Shown: positions 1 through 7,421, counted from the first letter of the stretch. The stretch is DNA of 64,000 nucleotides from Thioalkalivibrio sp. ALE14 (GCF_000376845.1 NZ_AQXY01000029.1:1-64000), one strand, 5' to 3'. Notes: generated from the letters alone by a model not told the origin. Program-made: numbers and translations.

Positions 1-94
1 CCAGCGCCGCCTCGCACTGGGCCTCGGTGCCGTACTGGGCGATGAATGCCGGCAACGACATCCCCGGCTGAAACTGAATCCGATTCTGCGCCAT
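1..94 (-). CDS. IS1595-family (ISXO2-like) transposase, N-terminal fragment cut by the window edge
   Basis: The minus strand reads from an ATG at 94 off the window edge and encodes 31 residues beginning MAQNRIQFQPG. This wording, with the later QYGTEAQCEAAL, matches the start of IS1595/ISXO2-type transposases, just before their zinc-ribbon cysteines. The zinc ribbon and catalytic domain lie outside the window, so it cannot be said whether the gene is intact. It stands at the edge of a region full of repeats and toxin-antitoxin genes. Identification is from remembered family wording only. Confidence 0.6.
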   Translation of the reverse strand, partial: MAQNRIQFQPGMSLPAFIAQYGTEAQCEAAL

Positions 95-183
95 GGTGGC
101 ACCCTCCGCTCGCTGTGTAGCCTCAGCGTACGCCCGGGGGTGGCTCACCCAGTGAGCCTGGCTGACTCTCGTCGCTAATCAGG

Positions 184-474
184 TCAAGGGTTGGGAAGCC
201 AATCTTCGCGTGCGTGGCGCACCCGGAGAATATAGACGTCGCCAACCGGGTCCAGGATGTAGACGACGATATGCGCCTGAAAGGGGTGGACACGTACAGG
301 CGGAGCGATTTCGGCGCGTTCGCGGGCCACCAGCGGGTTCTCCGCCAGGAACCGGAACTGGCGCTCCAGCGCTGCGTGATACCGCCCTGCCTGGTCAAGA
401 CCAAACTCTGCTGCGCCCTGGACGAAGATGGAGATGACATCCTCCTCCGCCTTTTCACTCAGGTAAAAGGGCAT
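184..474 (-). CDS. parE: ParE/RelE-superfamily toxin
   Basis: A 96-residue protein starting MPFYLSEKAEED, with the mid-protein signature HPFQAHIVVYI and the end VRHAREDWL. This is typical of ParE toxins, which in characterised cases poison DNA gyrase and are neutralised by a ParD partner. The start at 474 was chosen because upstream in-frame codons belong to a repeat element and the family begins at this motif. The partner parD lies upstream at 770-1012. The two genes would normally touch or overlap, but here an M-element (480-763) lies between them, 6 bp from the parE start. No clear Shine-Dalgarno sequence precedes the ATG, because the bases there belong to the element, so expression may be weakened. 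Confidence 0.85.
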   Translation of the reverse strand: MPFYLSEKAEEDVISIFVQGAAEFGLDQAGRYHAALERQFRFLAENPLVARERAEIAPPVRVHPFQAHIVVYILDPVGDVYILRVRHAREDWLPNP

Positions 475-479
475 TACCG

Positions 480-763
480 AGGGAGACGCTGATTGAATCG
501 CGCGCTCGCGTTGATAACCCAGGTTTTCCGAGACCAGGCGCGTCGTGCAGCGGGTAGTGGTTCTACCCGCAAGCGGCGCAACGCAGGATCGGGGAACCTG
601 GGGTGCCAACCCCTACACGCTATTGAAAGCAAGGGCTCGGCCGCTTTTGTGCGCGCACGGCGTTGCGGCTCCCTTGTGCAGAATGCTGCACGGCAGTCGC
701 CGCGCCTTGTTCGCACGCAAAAGCGACTCGAGCGCGAACGTGCGATTCAATCAGCGTCTCCCT
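480..763. repeat. M-element copy 1 (MITE-like, TIR-bounded), inside the parDE operon
   Basis: A 284 bp element bounded by inverted termini of the form AGGGAGACGCTGATTGAAT. It contains small internal hairpins (a CGGGTAGTGGTTCTACCCG stem-loop and a GTGCAG/CTGCAC stem). Related copies are at 16366, 41010, 47418 and 61423; this copy has the same orientation as the one at 61423. It has no coding capacity of its own. It fills the gap between the parD stop and the parE start. No convincing target duplication is visible. Confidence 0.8.
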
Positions 764-769
764 GGCGAG

Positions 770-1012
770 TCAGGAACCGGAGCATTGGCGCGCCGCCCGC
801 TCGCGGAGCTCTTCCATACTGTGCTGGCCGGGACCGCTCTCCAGCGCTTCCTTGACGAACGTCTGCATGCGCTCGACCTTCTCGGCACGCTCCTGGTCGT
901 GACGGATCAGATCGCGCACGTAATCGCTGGCATTGCTGTACCGACCGGATTCGGCCTGCTTTTCGACCCAGTTCTTCATCGGGTCGGGAAGCGATACGTT
1001 CATGGTCGCCAT
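770..1012 (-). CDS. parD: ParD-type ribbon-helix-helix antitoxin
   Basis: An 80-residue protein beginning MATMNVSLPDPMKNWVEKQ with SNASDYVRDLIR. This is the ribbon-helix-helix DNA-binding fold and helix of ParD/CopG antitoxins. The C-terminal part (SMEELRERA) would wrap the toxin. It should neutralise ParE and repress its own operon. The ATG at 1012 is preceded by GGAGG on the minus strand at about 11 bp; an internal ATG at 1003 is an alternative. Its stop codon at 770-772 lies 7 bp from the end of the M-element, so the antitoxin frame survived the insertion while linkage to the toxin was stretched. Confidence 0.85.
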   Translation of the reverse strand: MATMNVSLPDPMKNWVEKQAESGRYSNASDYVRDLIRHDQERAEKVERMQTFVKEALESGPGQHSMEELRERAARQCSGS

Positions 1013-1160
1013 AGCCTCAAAAACCTCCAACTTTCTTGGCAATCTTTGCCATAAAGACAATGATAGCCGTCCCGAACCCATTGTGCGACCGCACCCCCGG
1101 ATCCCGGCCCTTCCCTTCGCTGCGGCCGGAAGGACCGTTAACCTCCGGTGGCCCCGGACC

Positions 1161-1323
1161 TGTAGGAGCCGAGCCCTCTCGGCGATTGGGGCGCCGGACA
1201 GGCCCGATCGCCCAGGGGGCTGGGCTCCTACACCGTCTGGTGGCTCCGGATCTGTAGGAACCGAGCCTCTCGGCGATTGGGGTGTTGGACAGGCCCGGTC
1301 GGCCAGAGGGCTGGGCTCCTACA
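1161..1323. repeat. REP1 array: two inverted REP pairs (BIME-like)
   Basis: Two units of about 72 bp (1161-1232 and 1253-1323). Each begins TGTAGGAGCCGAGCC(C)TCT and ends with the inverted relative GCTGGGCTCCTACA. Each end forms a short hairpin (GCCGAG/CTCGGC or GCCCAG/CTGGGC), and the two halves pair imperfectly with each other. The family recurs throughout 1-7,600 and surrounds RAYT1. Confidence 0.9.
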
Positions 1324-1352
1324 ATAGGGCGAGGCCCGCAATTGTTCGTTCT

Positions 1353-1631
1353 TTAAACCTTCCCCTGGCGATAGACCGTGTTGCGGTGGGCCACGCGGAC
1401 GACCAGCACCCGGAGCCGATCATCCTCAATCGATGCAATGACACGGTACGGGCCGATGCGGTAGCGCCAGTACTCGCCCAGTTCGCCCGAAAGCGATTTA
1501 CCCAGCCTGCGTGGGTCGTCAAGGGACGCGATCCGCTCGTTCAGGTACTCCAGAATCCGCCTGGCGGCCTGCTTGTCTAGCGCGCGGAGATCCTTTTCCA
1601 CGCGTTTATCGAACTCAATCGTCCAGCTCAA
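1353..1631 (-). CDS. RelE/ParE-superfamily toxin
   Basis: A 92-residue protein (MSWTIEFDKRVEKDLRALD... ending VRVAHRNTVYRQGKV). The family marks are the N-terminal beta strand, the RLGKSLSG-ELGEYWRYRIGPYR stretch and the final VxxxAHRxxVY motif of RelE/ParE toxins. RelE members cut mRNA on the ribosome; ParE members hit gyrase, and which applies here cannot be told from sequence. It overlaps the 3' end of the upstream antitoxin gene (1615-1839) by 17 bp, the normal coupled arrangement, and is probably controlled by the palindrome at 1860-1875. Confidence 0.88.
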   Translation of the reverse strand: MSWTIEFDKRVEKDLRALDKQAARRILEYLNERIASLDDPRRLGKSLSGELGEYWRYRIGPYRVIASIEDDRLRVLVVRVAHRNTVYRQGKV

Positions 1632-1839
1632 GTCGGCGTCTCATTTCATCCATGGAGACTGTCTCGCCGCTTCCCTTGCGGTGGTCGATCAGGCGCTGTT
1701 CGGCCAGGTAGATGTCTTCAAGGTCTTCCAGATGCTGCACGATCGCCTCGCGCGCATAGTAGCTCTTGCTTCGGCCGGTCGCCTTGGCCAGCGCATTGAG
1801 CCGCTCTTCCACATCTTCAGGTAGGCGCAAAGCCAGCAT
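1615..1839 (-). CDS. RelB/RHH-type antitoxin
   Basis: A 74-residue protein beginning MLALRLPEDVEERLNAL, with the GRSKSYYAREAI helix typical of ribbon-helix-helix antitoxins of RelE-type toxins. The ATG at 1839 follows GGAGG at 7 bp on the minus strand. It is the first gene of a two-gene operon with the toxin at 1353-1631. A perfect 7-bp-arm palindrome sits just upstream and is the likely operator for self-repression. The C-terminal tail (SMDEMRRRLELDD) is the acidic toxin-binding part by analogy. Confidence 0.88.
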   Translation of the reverse strand: MLALRLPEDVEERLNALAKATGRSKSYYAREAIVQHLEDLEDIYLAEQRLIDHRKGSGETVSMDEMRRRLELDD

Positions 1840-1859
1840 GGGGTGTCCTCCGGAGGTTT

Positions 1860-1875
1860 GCTATACAAGTATAGC
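1860..1875. promoter_or_regulatory. Palindrome upstream of the RelB-like antitoxin, likely operator
   Basis: GCTATACAAGTATAGC has 7-bp perfect arms around a 2-bp centre and lies 20 bp before the antitoxin start on the minus strand. Ribbon-helix-helix antitoxins bind such short palindromes over their own promoter. The TATAC stretch could also serve as the -10 region. Confidence 0.65.
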
Positions 1876-2001
1876 ACTGCGGTGGATTGCCAAGCCCAGC
1901 GGCCCTTTCCTCCGAGGCTCCGCGCCTTTCCTGCGCTTCGGCATCCCGGTTACTACACCGTGGTGTCCGGGCGGTCCGTTCACGTACGGTGGCTCCGAAC
2001 C

Positions 2002-2067
2002 TGTCGGAGCCGAGCCTCTCGGCGATGGGGCGTTGGTTAGGCCCCGTCGCCCGGAGGCTGGGACCCT
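2002..2067. repeat. Degenerate REP1 pair touching the sat/cysC stop codon
   Basis: One decayed REP1 unit (TGTCGGAGCCGAGCCTCTC ... CCCGGAGGCTGGGACCC). Its tail, normally GGCTCCTACA, has drifted and runs into the TAA stop of the next gene at 2068-2070. Confidence 0.75.
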
Positions 2068-3783
2068 TTACGGGTTGCGGATGAAGCCCATGGCTTCGAG
2101 CTTGAGCAGGATGCGGTGGGCGGCTTCGTCCGGGGCCATGTCGCGAGTATCGATGCGCAGCTCGGGGTGCTCGGGTTCCTCGTACGGGTCATTGATGCCG
2201 GTGAATTCCTTGATGAGGCCGGCGCGGGCCTTGGCGTAGAGGCCCTTGCGGTCGCGCGCTTCGCAGGTCTCCAGCGGGGTGGCGACGTGGATCTCCAGGA
2301 AGCCGCCGTGCTGCTCGATGCGTTCGCGCACGCGGCGGCGCATGTCGGTGTACGGGGCGATGGGGGCGCAGATGGCGCAACCGCCGTTCTTAGTGATCTC
2401 GCTGGCCACGTAGCCGATACGCTGGACGTTGATGTCGCGGTGTTCCCGGGAGAAGCCGAGCTCGCTGGAGAGCTCCTTGCGCACGATGTCGCCGTCCAGC
2501 AGCGTGACGGCGCGGCCGCCCAGTTCCATCAGCTTCACCCGCAGGGCGTTGGCCATGGTGGACTTGCCGGAACCGGAGAGCCCGGTGAAGAACACGGTAA
2601 AACCCTGCCGGTGGCGCGGCGGGAAGGTGCGCCGCAGCTCCTGGACCACCTCCGGGTAGGAGAACCACTCGGGGATCTCCAGGCCTTCGCGCAGCCGGCG
2701 GCAGAACTCGGGGTTGTCGAGGTTGAGGGTATGTTCGCCTTCGCGTACCTCGTTGGCCGGCACGAAATCGGCGCGGTCCTGCACATAGGTCGTCGCCTGA
2801 AACGGGACCATCTCGATGCCGATCTCGTCGGCGTGGCGCCGGATCAGTTCCTGTGCCTCGAAGGCGCCATAGAAGGTCTGGCCGTCGGGGCCCGGGTCGG
2901 GGCTGGCGTGGTCCTGACCAACGATCAGGTGTGTGCAGCCATAGTTGCGCCGGATGATGGCGTGCCACAGCGCCTCGCGCGGGCCGGCCATGCGCATGGC
3001 CAAGGGCAGGAGGCTGAGCTGGGTGGTCTGCTCCGGGGCCTGGCGCAGCACGTGCTCGTAGCAGCGCACGCGCACGAAGTGGTCCACATCCCCCGGTGCG
3101 GTTACGCCCACCGCGGGCTGAATCAGCAGGTTGGCCTCGGTCTCGCGCACGGCCCGGCGGGTGAGCTCCACCTGGGCGCGGTGCATGGGGTTGCGGGTCT
3201 GGAAGGCGACCACGCGGTTCCAGCCGAGCTTCTGGAAGTACTCGCGCAGCTCCGTGGGGCTGTAACGATAGTTGCGGAAATCGTGGTGGACCGGAGGCTC
3301 CAGACCGTGCAGTGTGCCGCCCAGATAGACGGGGCCCGTGCGATGCAGCAGCTCGTTGACACCCGGGTGCGCGGTATCGGTGGTGCCAAACACCTGTTCT
3401 GCCTCGCGCGTGTGATCGGGGGTCCAGCGATACTCCACGTCCATTACCGCGACGAGCATGCCCTCCGCGTCGCGCAGGGCGATGCGGCTGCCCTCCTCCA
3501 CCTGCTCGGCAAAGGCCTGGCTCACGCCCAGGGTGATCGGCATCGGCCAGAGCGTGCCGTCCGCCAGGCGCATGGTCTCCACCACGCTCTCGTAATCCGC
3601 GGGGCCCATGAAGCCGGTCAACGGCGAGAAGCCCCCGTTCAGCAGCAGCTCGACATCGCACGCCTGGCGCGGCGTCAGATCCCAGGGGAGGAAGTCCCGC
3701 GCCTGGGCCTTCAATTCCCCGGCGGCCGCCTCGTCGAGATAGCGATCACACAGCGTGCCGCCGTACGGTTCAATCAAATCCAT
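2068..3783 (-). CDS. Bifunctional sulfate adenylyltransferase / adenylylsulfate kinase
   Basis: A 571-residue cytoplasmic fusion. Residues about 1-385 are a homomeric ATP sulfurylase (Sat) domain that makes APS from sulfate and ATP; the QTRNPMHR active-site motif is at 195-202 and HAIIRRNYG near 274. Residues about 393-571 are an APS kinase (CysC) domain that phosphorylates APS to PAPS, with the P-loop GLSGSGKST at 401-409. Fused enzymes of this order are known in sulfur bacteria such as Thiobacillus and differ from the CysDN system of enteric bacteria. Assimilatory PAPS formation is the likely role; reverse action in sulfite oxidation cannot be excluded. No cysteine-pathway gene is adjacent; a CysZ protein lies at 22623. 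Confidence 0.95.
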   Translation of the reverse strand: MDLIEPYGGTLCDRYLDEAAAGELKAQARDFLPWDLTPRQACDVELLLNGGFSPLTGFMGPADYESVVETMRLADGTLWPMPITLGVSQAFAEQVEEGSRIALRDAEGMLVAVMDVEYRWTPDHTREAEQVFGTTDTAHPGVNELLHRTGPVYLGGTLHGLEPPVHHDFRNYRYSPTELREYFQKLGWNRVVAFQTRNPMHRAQVELTRRAVRETEANLLIQPAVGVTAPGDVDHFVRVRCYEHVLRQAPEQTTQLSLLPLAMRMAGPREALWHAIIRRNYGCTHLIVGQDHASPDPGPDGQTFYGAFEAQELIRRHADEIGIEMVPFQATTYVQDRADFVPANEVREGEHTLNLDNPEFCRRLREGLEIPEWFSYPEVVQELRRTFPPRHRQGFTVFFTGLSGSGKSTMANALRVKLMELGGRAVTLLDGDIVRKELSSELGFSREHRDINVQRIGYVASEITKNGGCAICAPIAPYTDMRRRVRERIEQHGGFLEIHVATPLETCEARDRKGLYAKARAGLIKEFTGINDPYEEPEHPELRIDTRDMAPDEAAHRILLKLEAMGFIRNP

Positions 3784-3860
3784 GAGGGTGTGGAGTCCAG
3801 TTGTTGCGTGCGTGCCCGGTATTCCGGGTGCGAAGCCACCCGATCGGGGGTACTGGTCAG

Positions 3861-4072
3861 GCCTGATCGCCCAGGGGGCTGGGCTCCTACATGACGTGGT
3901 GGCGCCGACCTGTAGGAGCCGAGCCCTCTCGGCGATTGGGGCGTTGGGCAGGCCCGATCGCCCAGGGGCTGGGCTCCTACAGCCGCTGTGGCCCCGAGAC
4001 CTGTAGGAGCCGAGCCCTCTCGGCGATTGGAGCGTTGGTTAGGCCAATCGCCCAGGGGGCTGGGCTCCTACA
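3861..4072. repeat. REP1 array: half unit plus two full pairs
   Basis: A tail half (3861-3892) followed by full inverted pairs at 3911-3981 and 4002-4072, with the same GTAGGAGCC heads and GGCTCCTAC tails as the other REP1 sites. It lies between the sat/cysC promoter side and the DUF2283 gene. Confidence 0.88.
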
Positions 4073-4148
4073 TCGCGTGGGGCTCGGAAATACGAACCGA
4101 GCCCCTGGCGACTATCTATTGGCATGCCGCTGAAGCGTTCCGGTGAGC

Positions 4149-4346
4149 TCAGGCTGCTTCCGATCGCAGGAGTGGCCAGGCGCCCTGCTTGGATGCTTCG
4201 AGAATGACGACTTCCACAATCGTTCCGTCTTCGGCATAGCTCACATGGGTGTTCCAGTCCTGTGAACACTCGCGTGTAATCGGCTTGTCCGACAGATGCA
4301 GGACGAGAATGTCGTCGGTTTCGTCATAGGTCGTGCGCATCGTCAC
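4149..4346 (-). CDS. DUF2283 family small protein
   Basis: A 65-residue protein with the DUF2283 signature YDETDDILVLHLSDKP and a GTIVEVVILEASKQ strand. The molecular role of DUF2283 is not settled; it is often found paired with DUF4258 proteins. Its ATG overlaps the stop of the DUF4258 gene by 4 bp (ATGA), so the two are translationally coupled. The arrangement is toxin-antitoxin-like, but that role is inference. Confidence 0.75.
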   Translation of the reverse strand: MTMRTTYDETDDILVLHLSDKPITRECSQDWNTHVSYAEDGTIVEVVILEASKQGAWPLLRSEAA

Positions 4347-4597
4347 TCTCCCCAGTCAAAGTGGTGCATGACGGTTTTGACTACCAATTGCTCTTCGAGC
4401 ACCAAAGCGGCACAAATCAGGTTGTCGCAACGGCCTTCGAAGTGCTTCGCGGCCCACAAACGACTGTCATCCTTGTAGCGTAGCTCACCATTCTCCAGCA
4501 ACTGCACCAGCTCGCTTTCCGAGATTTCGCGCTGCGCCATCCGTTCTCGCGCATGGCGCGTAACGTGTATCGGTCGGTCGAATCGTTGGGAGTGCAT
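4343..4597 (-). CDS. DUF4258 family protein, probable partner of DUF2283
   Basis: An 84-residue protein with HVTRHARERMAQREISE, the conserved HA-RM-QR pattern of DUF4258, and the end VVKTVMHHFDWGE. DUF4258 has been linked to RelE-like folds, so a toxin role is possible but unproven. It is the first gene of a two-gene minus-strand operon with DUF2283. REP1 repeats flank the pair on both sides. Confidence 0.75.
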   Translation of the reverse strand: MHSQRFDRPIHVTRHARERMAQREISESELVQLLENGELRYKDDSRLWAAKHFEGRCDNLICAALVLEEQLVVKTVMHHFDWGE

Positions 4598-4660
4598 TCC
4601 TTTGCCCTTTTATCCGAATTCGGGTGGTCAGATCTCTGAGCGTTTGGGGGCATTGTCAGC

Positions 4661-4781
4661 ACCCGATCGCACAGGGGGATGGGCTCCTACACCCCCCGTG
4701 GCTCCGGACCCTGTAGGAGCCGAGCCCCCTCGGCGATTGCGGCGCCGGACAGGCCCGATCGCCCAGAGGCTGGGCTCCTAC
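4661..4781. repeat. REP1: decayed tail and one full pair, downstream of RAYT1
   Basis: A decayed tail at 4661-4691 and a full inverted pair at 4712-4781. The last base lies 2 bp from the RAYT1 stop codon (4784), so the transposase gene is tightly bracketed by its probable substrates. Confidence 0.85.
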
Positions 4782-4783
4782 GG

Positions 4784-5233
4784 TTATGGGGACAGCCAGA
4801 CGGCGTCCCAATGTGGGTAATCGCCGACATGGCGGACCAGGCCAGCGCGCAGGGGGTTGGCAACGATGTACCGGGCGGCGCCGGCGAGGTCCTCCTCGCG
4901 GCGAAGGGCTCGGTCGTGAAAACCCTTTTGCCATATTGGACGGCCCACGCGATGCGCGCTGACCGCCTTGACCCGCCGCATTACCCGGGATAATGAGTCC
5001 GGCTCTCCCAACTCCAGGAGCCAGTGCAGGTGATCAGGCATGATCACGTATGCCAGCGTCTTTGCGGTTTGCTGCTGCGCTTCGGACATCAGAGCACGCA
5101 CCACCGATCGAGCGGCCCACAAATCCCCGAACACGGGCTCCCGCTCAACGGTCACTGTGGTGACCAGATAAATCTGTCCAGGACAGGAATAGCGTCCCTT
5201 GCGCAGGGCATGTCCGCGAGGGTGGCCGTCCAT
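4784..5233 (-). CDS. REP-associated tyrosine transposase, RAYT1 (Y1/HUH family)
   Basis: A 149-residue protein of the Y1 transposase family (TnpA_REP type). The HUH metal motif is H68-L-H70 in MPDHLHW, and the likely catalytic tyrosine is Y122 in RYIVANPLRAGLV. These enzymes nick and rejoin single-stranded REP hairpins and are thought to spread REPs. The start at 5233 follows a GAGGAAGAGGAAAG purine run. REP1 pairs flank it directly on both sides (4712-4781 and 5261-5787), and each carries the GTAG tetranucleotide at the hairpin foot known from RAYT substrates. It is distinct from RAYT2 at 12172 but shares the WQKG(F/Y)HDRALRREEDL block. Confidence 0.92.
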   Translation of the reverse strand: MDGHPRGHALRKGRYSCPGQIYLVTTVTVEREPVFGDLWAARSVVRALMSEAQQQTAKTLAYVIMPDHLHWLLELGEPDSLSRVMRRVKAVSAHRVGRPIWQKGFHDRALRREEDLAGAARYIVANPLRAGLVRHVGDYPHWDAVWLSP

Positions 5234-5260
5234 GGCTTTCCTCTTCCTCTGAGATTTTCC

Positions 5261-5787
5261 TGTAGGAGCCGAGCCCTCTCGCCGATTGGGGCGTTGGACA
5301 GGCCCGATCGCCCAGGGGGCTGGGCTCCTGCACCGAGCGGTGGCCCCGGACCTGTAGGAGCCGAGCCCTCTCGGCGATTGGGGCGCTGGACATGCCCGAT
5401 CGCCCAGGGGCTGGGCTCCTACACCACTTGGTGCCCCTGGACCCGTAGGAGCCGAGCCTTTCGGCGATTGGGGTGTTGGTTAGGCCCGATCGCCCAGGGG
5501 GCTGGGCTCCTGCACCGCTTGGTGCCCCTGGACCCGTAGGAGCCGAGCCTCTCGGCGATTGGGGTGTTGGTTAGGCCCGTTCGCCCAGGGGGCTGGGCTC
5601 CTACACCACATGGTGGCCCCGACCTGTAGGAGCCGAGCCCTCTCGGCGATTGGGGCGTTGGATAGGCCCGATCGCCCAGGGGGCTGGGCTCCTACACCGC
5701 GCGGTGGCTCCGGACCTGTAGGAGCCGAGCCCTCTCGGCGATTGGGGCGCCGGACAGGCCCGATCGCCGAGAGGGCTGGGCTCCTGC
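5261..5787. repeat. REP1 tandem array: six inverted pairs with a 90-92 bp period
   Basis: Six full units start at 5261, 5353, 5444, 5535, 5625 and 5717. Each is about 70 bp of inverted REP pair followed by a related spacer of about 20 bp (CACNNNNGGTGSCYCYGGA-like). Because spacers repeat too, the block looks amplified as a tandem array rather than by six separate insertions. It begins 28 bp upstream of the RAYT1 start codon and runs into the 3' end of a decayed regulator gene. Confidence 0.92.
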
Positions 5788-5799
5788 GGGGTTGGTGGT

Positions 5800-5996
5800 T
5801 CGTCCGCTGGTTCGGTGCCCTGGAGCTCGGCGCGGAGTTGTTCGATCTCGGTCATCAGGGCTTTGTGTTCGGCGCGGATGGCGTAATGGGCCTCGCCCAC
5901 CGACAGGCCGGGCGCACGCGCGAGCTGGCGATGACTCATGTCCGAATCGCGCTCCAACAGGCGGAGCACTGCTAGATGAAGGTCTTCTTAATCCAT
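5800..5996 (-). pseudogene. Remnant of an EPS-associated MarR-family regulator
   Basis: On the minus strand the frame opens at an ATG at 5996 but reads M-D-stop, then continues EDLHLAVLRLLERDSDMSHRQ and later EHKALMTEIEQLRAELQ. The first part matches the N-terminal helix-turn-helix of EPS-associated MarR regulators and the last part their C-terminal coiled helix. The recognition-helix and wing region between them (about 50 residues) is missing, and the frame then runs into a REP1 unit. It sits at the end of the polysaccharide gene run, where such regulators are usually found. A stop at codon 3 plus an internal deletion make function unlikely. Confidence 0.6.
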
Positions 5997-5997
5997 G

Positions 5998-6013
5998 GGT
6001 TATCTTTATAACC
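5998..6013. promoter_or_regulatory. Perfect palindrome beside the decayed MarR gene
   Basis: GGTTATCTTTATAACC has 6-bp perfect arms and a 4-base centre and lies immediately before the start of the regulator remnant. It could be the old regulator's operator or a small hairpin. There is no other support. Confidence 0.3.
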
Positions 6014-6263
6014 GGGGGGCGCGCCTGGGCACGCTACCGCCGGGACGGTGCACCCGGATTTTCGCGGGTCCGCCTCGGCTGGAGCTTTGGCTGCATCTTT
6101 CGTTCACAGGATGAACGCGCTTGAGATTAGACCACAGCCGACCGCTAGCCAGCAACGAGACTCGCCGGCCCGTCGGGGGCCGCGTGCCTGCGCAAACGGG
6201 CAAAACATGCGGGAGTTCCTTCACGACAAGAGCCCCGAATGGGGAGTCGCATCGGACGTGTTG
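6014..6263. other. Intergenic, nothing recognised
   Basis: About 250 bp between the regulator remnant and wzz. It has no frame with family wording, no REP unit and no M-element. It may hold decayed sequence from the same locus. Confidence 0.4.
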
Positions 6264-7142
6264 TCAGCTTCCCTCGGAGCGGCGATTGCGGGCGTTGCTG
6301 ACAAACTCCCAGAAGAATGCCGCGAACAGTCCGAGCATGCCCCCGAGGACCACGGACAAGGCGACAATGAGCGAGCGACCAGGACCGACCGGGCTATCGG
6401 ACTCTTTCGCGAGGAAAGTTCCTTCCATCCCCCGGCTCATGGTTGCAATGGTTTCCGCATCGGACCTTGCATCGACACGGCGAGTGCGCAACTCGGCAAG
6501 CTCGCGCCGTGTATCGCTTATCCGCTGGGCCACAATCAGGCCGGCGACGTCGTCCCGCTCGCCGAGATGCTCGTTGAGCATATCGAGATCGCCCTGTAGC
6601 GACTCGATTTGCTGATCCAATAGCTCAATACGGTTTTCAAAAGGTCTCAGGCTGCTGGCCAGCATTTGTTCAAAACGCGGCTCGAGCCACTCGGACAAAG
6701 CCCTGATGACCCCCTCGTGGAGTTCCGACACATCGCCCGCCGCCTCGCGCGTGCTGGTGGACGTCAGGATCAGGCCGTAATCCGATCCATACTCACTCAC
6801 ACGAACATGGAGCGCGCGCCACTCCCCCGCCGAGAACGCATCGCGTTCCTGCGGGATCAGAACGTCTTCGAGCCTCGAGATCACCACATCCCGTGCTACG
6901 ACATCCATGACGCCATCGGAGTGCTCCTGAAGAGCTCCTTCCGAATAGACCCCCGGAAGACCCACCCCCGACCGGTATTCGTATTCCACCGGCTGCATCA
7001 CGGCGTAAACCACGCCCAGCACCACCGTAACCACCGCGACACCCATCAATACCGGCAACCGACGCATCAGCACGTCCCATAGTTCGTACAAGCTGATTTC
7101 GTCGTCGTACGGGCGGGTTTGTGGTCCGGCAGGGTCGCTCAT
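6264..7142 (-). CDS. Wzz-type polysaccharide chain-length determinant
   Basis: A 292-residue inner-membrane protein. It has a cytoplasmic N-terminus with ISLYELWDVLMRR, a first membrane segment at about 29-49, a long periplasmic coiled-coil region rich in E/L/R (about 160-235), and a second membrane segment at about 260-283. This is the two-membrane-helix plan of Wzz/chain-length proteins, which set O-antigen or exopolysaccharide length. The short cytoplasmic tail has no tyrosine-kinase domain, so it is the kinase-free type. The start at 7142 follows AGGAAA on the minus strand. It lies downstream of ugd in the same direction, separated by REP1 repeats. Confidence 0.85.
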   Translation of the reverse strand: MSDPAGPQTRPYDDEISLYELWDVLMRRLPVLMGVAVVTVVLGVVYAVMQPVEYEYRSGVGLPGVYSEGALQEHSDGVMDVVARDVVISRLEDVLIPQERDAFSAGEWRALHVRVSEYGSDYGLILTSTSTREAAGDVSELHEGVIRALSEWLEPRFEQMLASSLRPFENRIELLDQQIESLQGDLDMLNEHLGERDDVAGLIVAQRISDTRRELAELRTRRVDARSDAETIATMSRGMEGTFLAKESDSPVGPGRSLIVALSVVLGGMLGLFAAFFWEFVSNARNRRSEGS

Positions 7143-7421
7143 GAGTCGTTTCCTGTGTTCAGTTTCATTTGGCGCGTGTCAGCACCCAGGCGTCGGTGCT
7201 TTGGCAAACAGCTGCAACCCGCGTTTGCCGCTCCGACCTCGCTGGCGCATTGCGCCCCGGCCTTTCCCGGAGGAGCAGGCTCGAAGGCACGCCCCTGTGC
7301 CGACGATGGCGCGTGGCGATTGGATCGAAAACGAGGAGGCTTTGCAAGGCCGATGGTCTGCGCATCGGCTCAACCATAATCGACTCGATCGCAGGGCCGC
7401 GACGCATTTGGGTCTGCAATC
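7143..7421. other. Intergenic, nothing recognised
   Basis: About 280 bp between wzz and a REP1 array. Short open frames exist on both strands, but none has family wording or a convincing ribosome site. Any promoter for wzz would have to be here or upstream of ugd. Confidence 0.4.

Noticed and set aside
2116-3894. 592-codon plus-strand open frame opposite sat/cysC
   Set aside because: GC-rich coding DNA leaves long antisense frames. The minus frame has catalytic motifs and normal length; the plus frame has none.
5261-5787. CRISPR-like regular array
   Set aside because: The period is regular (90-92 bp), but the repeat is a 70 bp inverted REP pair, the spacers are similar to each other, and no cas gene is present.
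6006-6224. 72-codon minus-strand frame before the MarR remnant
   Set aside because: No family wording; it is arginine- and proline-rich, as expected from random GC-rich DNA.
7165-7419. 84-codon minus-strand frame between wzz and the REP1 array
   Set aside because: No family match and no ribosome site; similar-length frames overlap it on the other strand.
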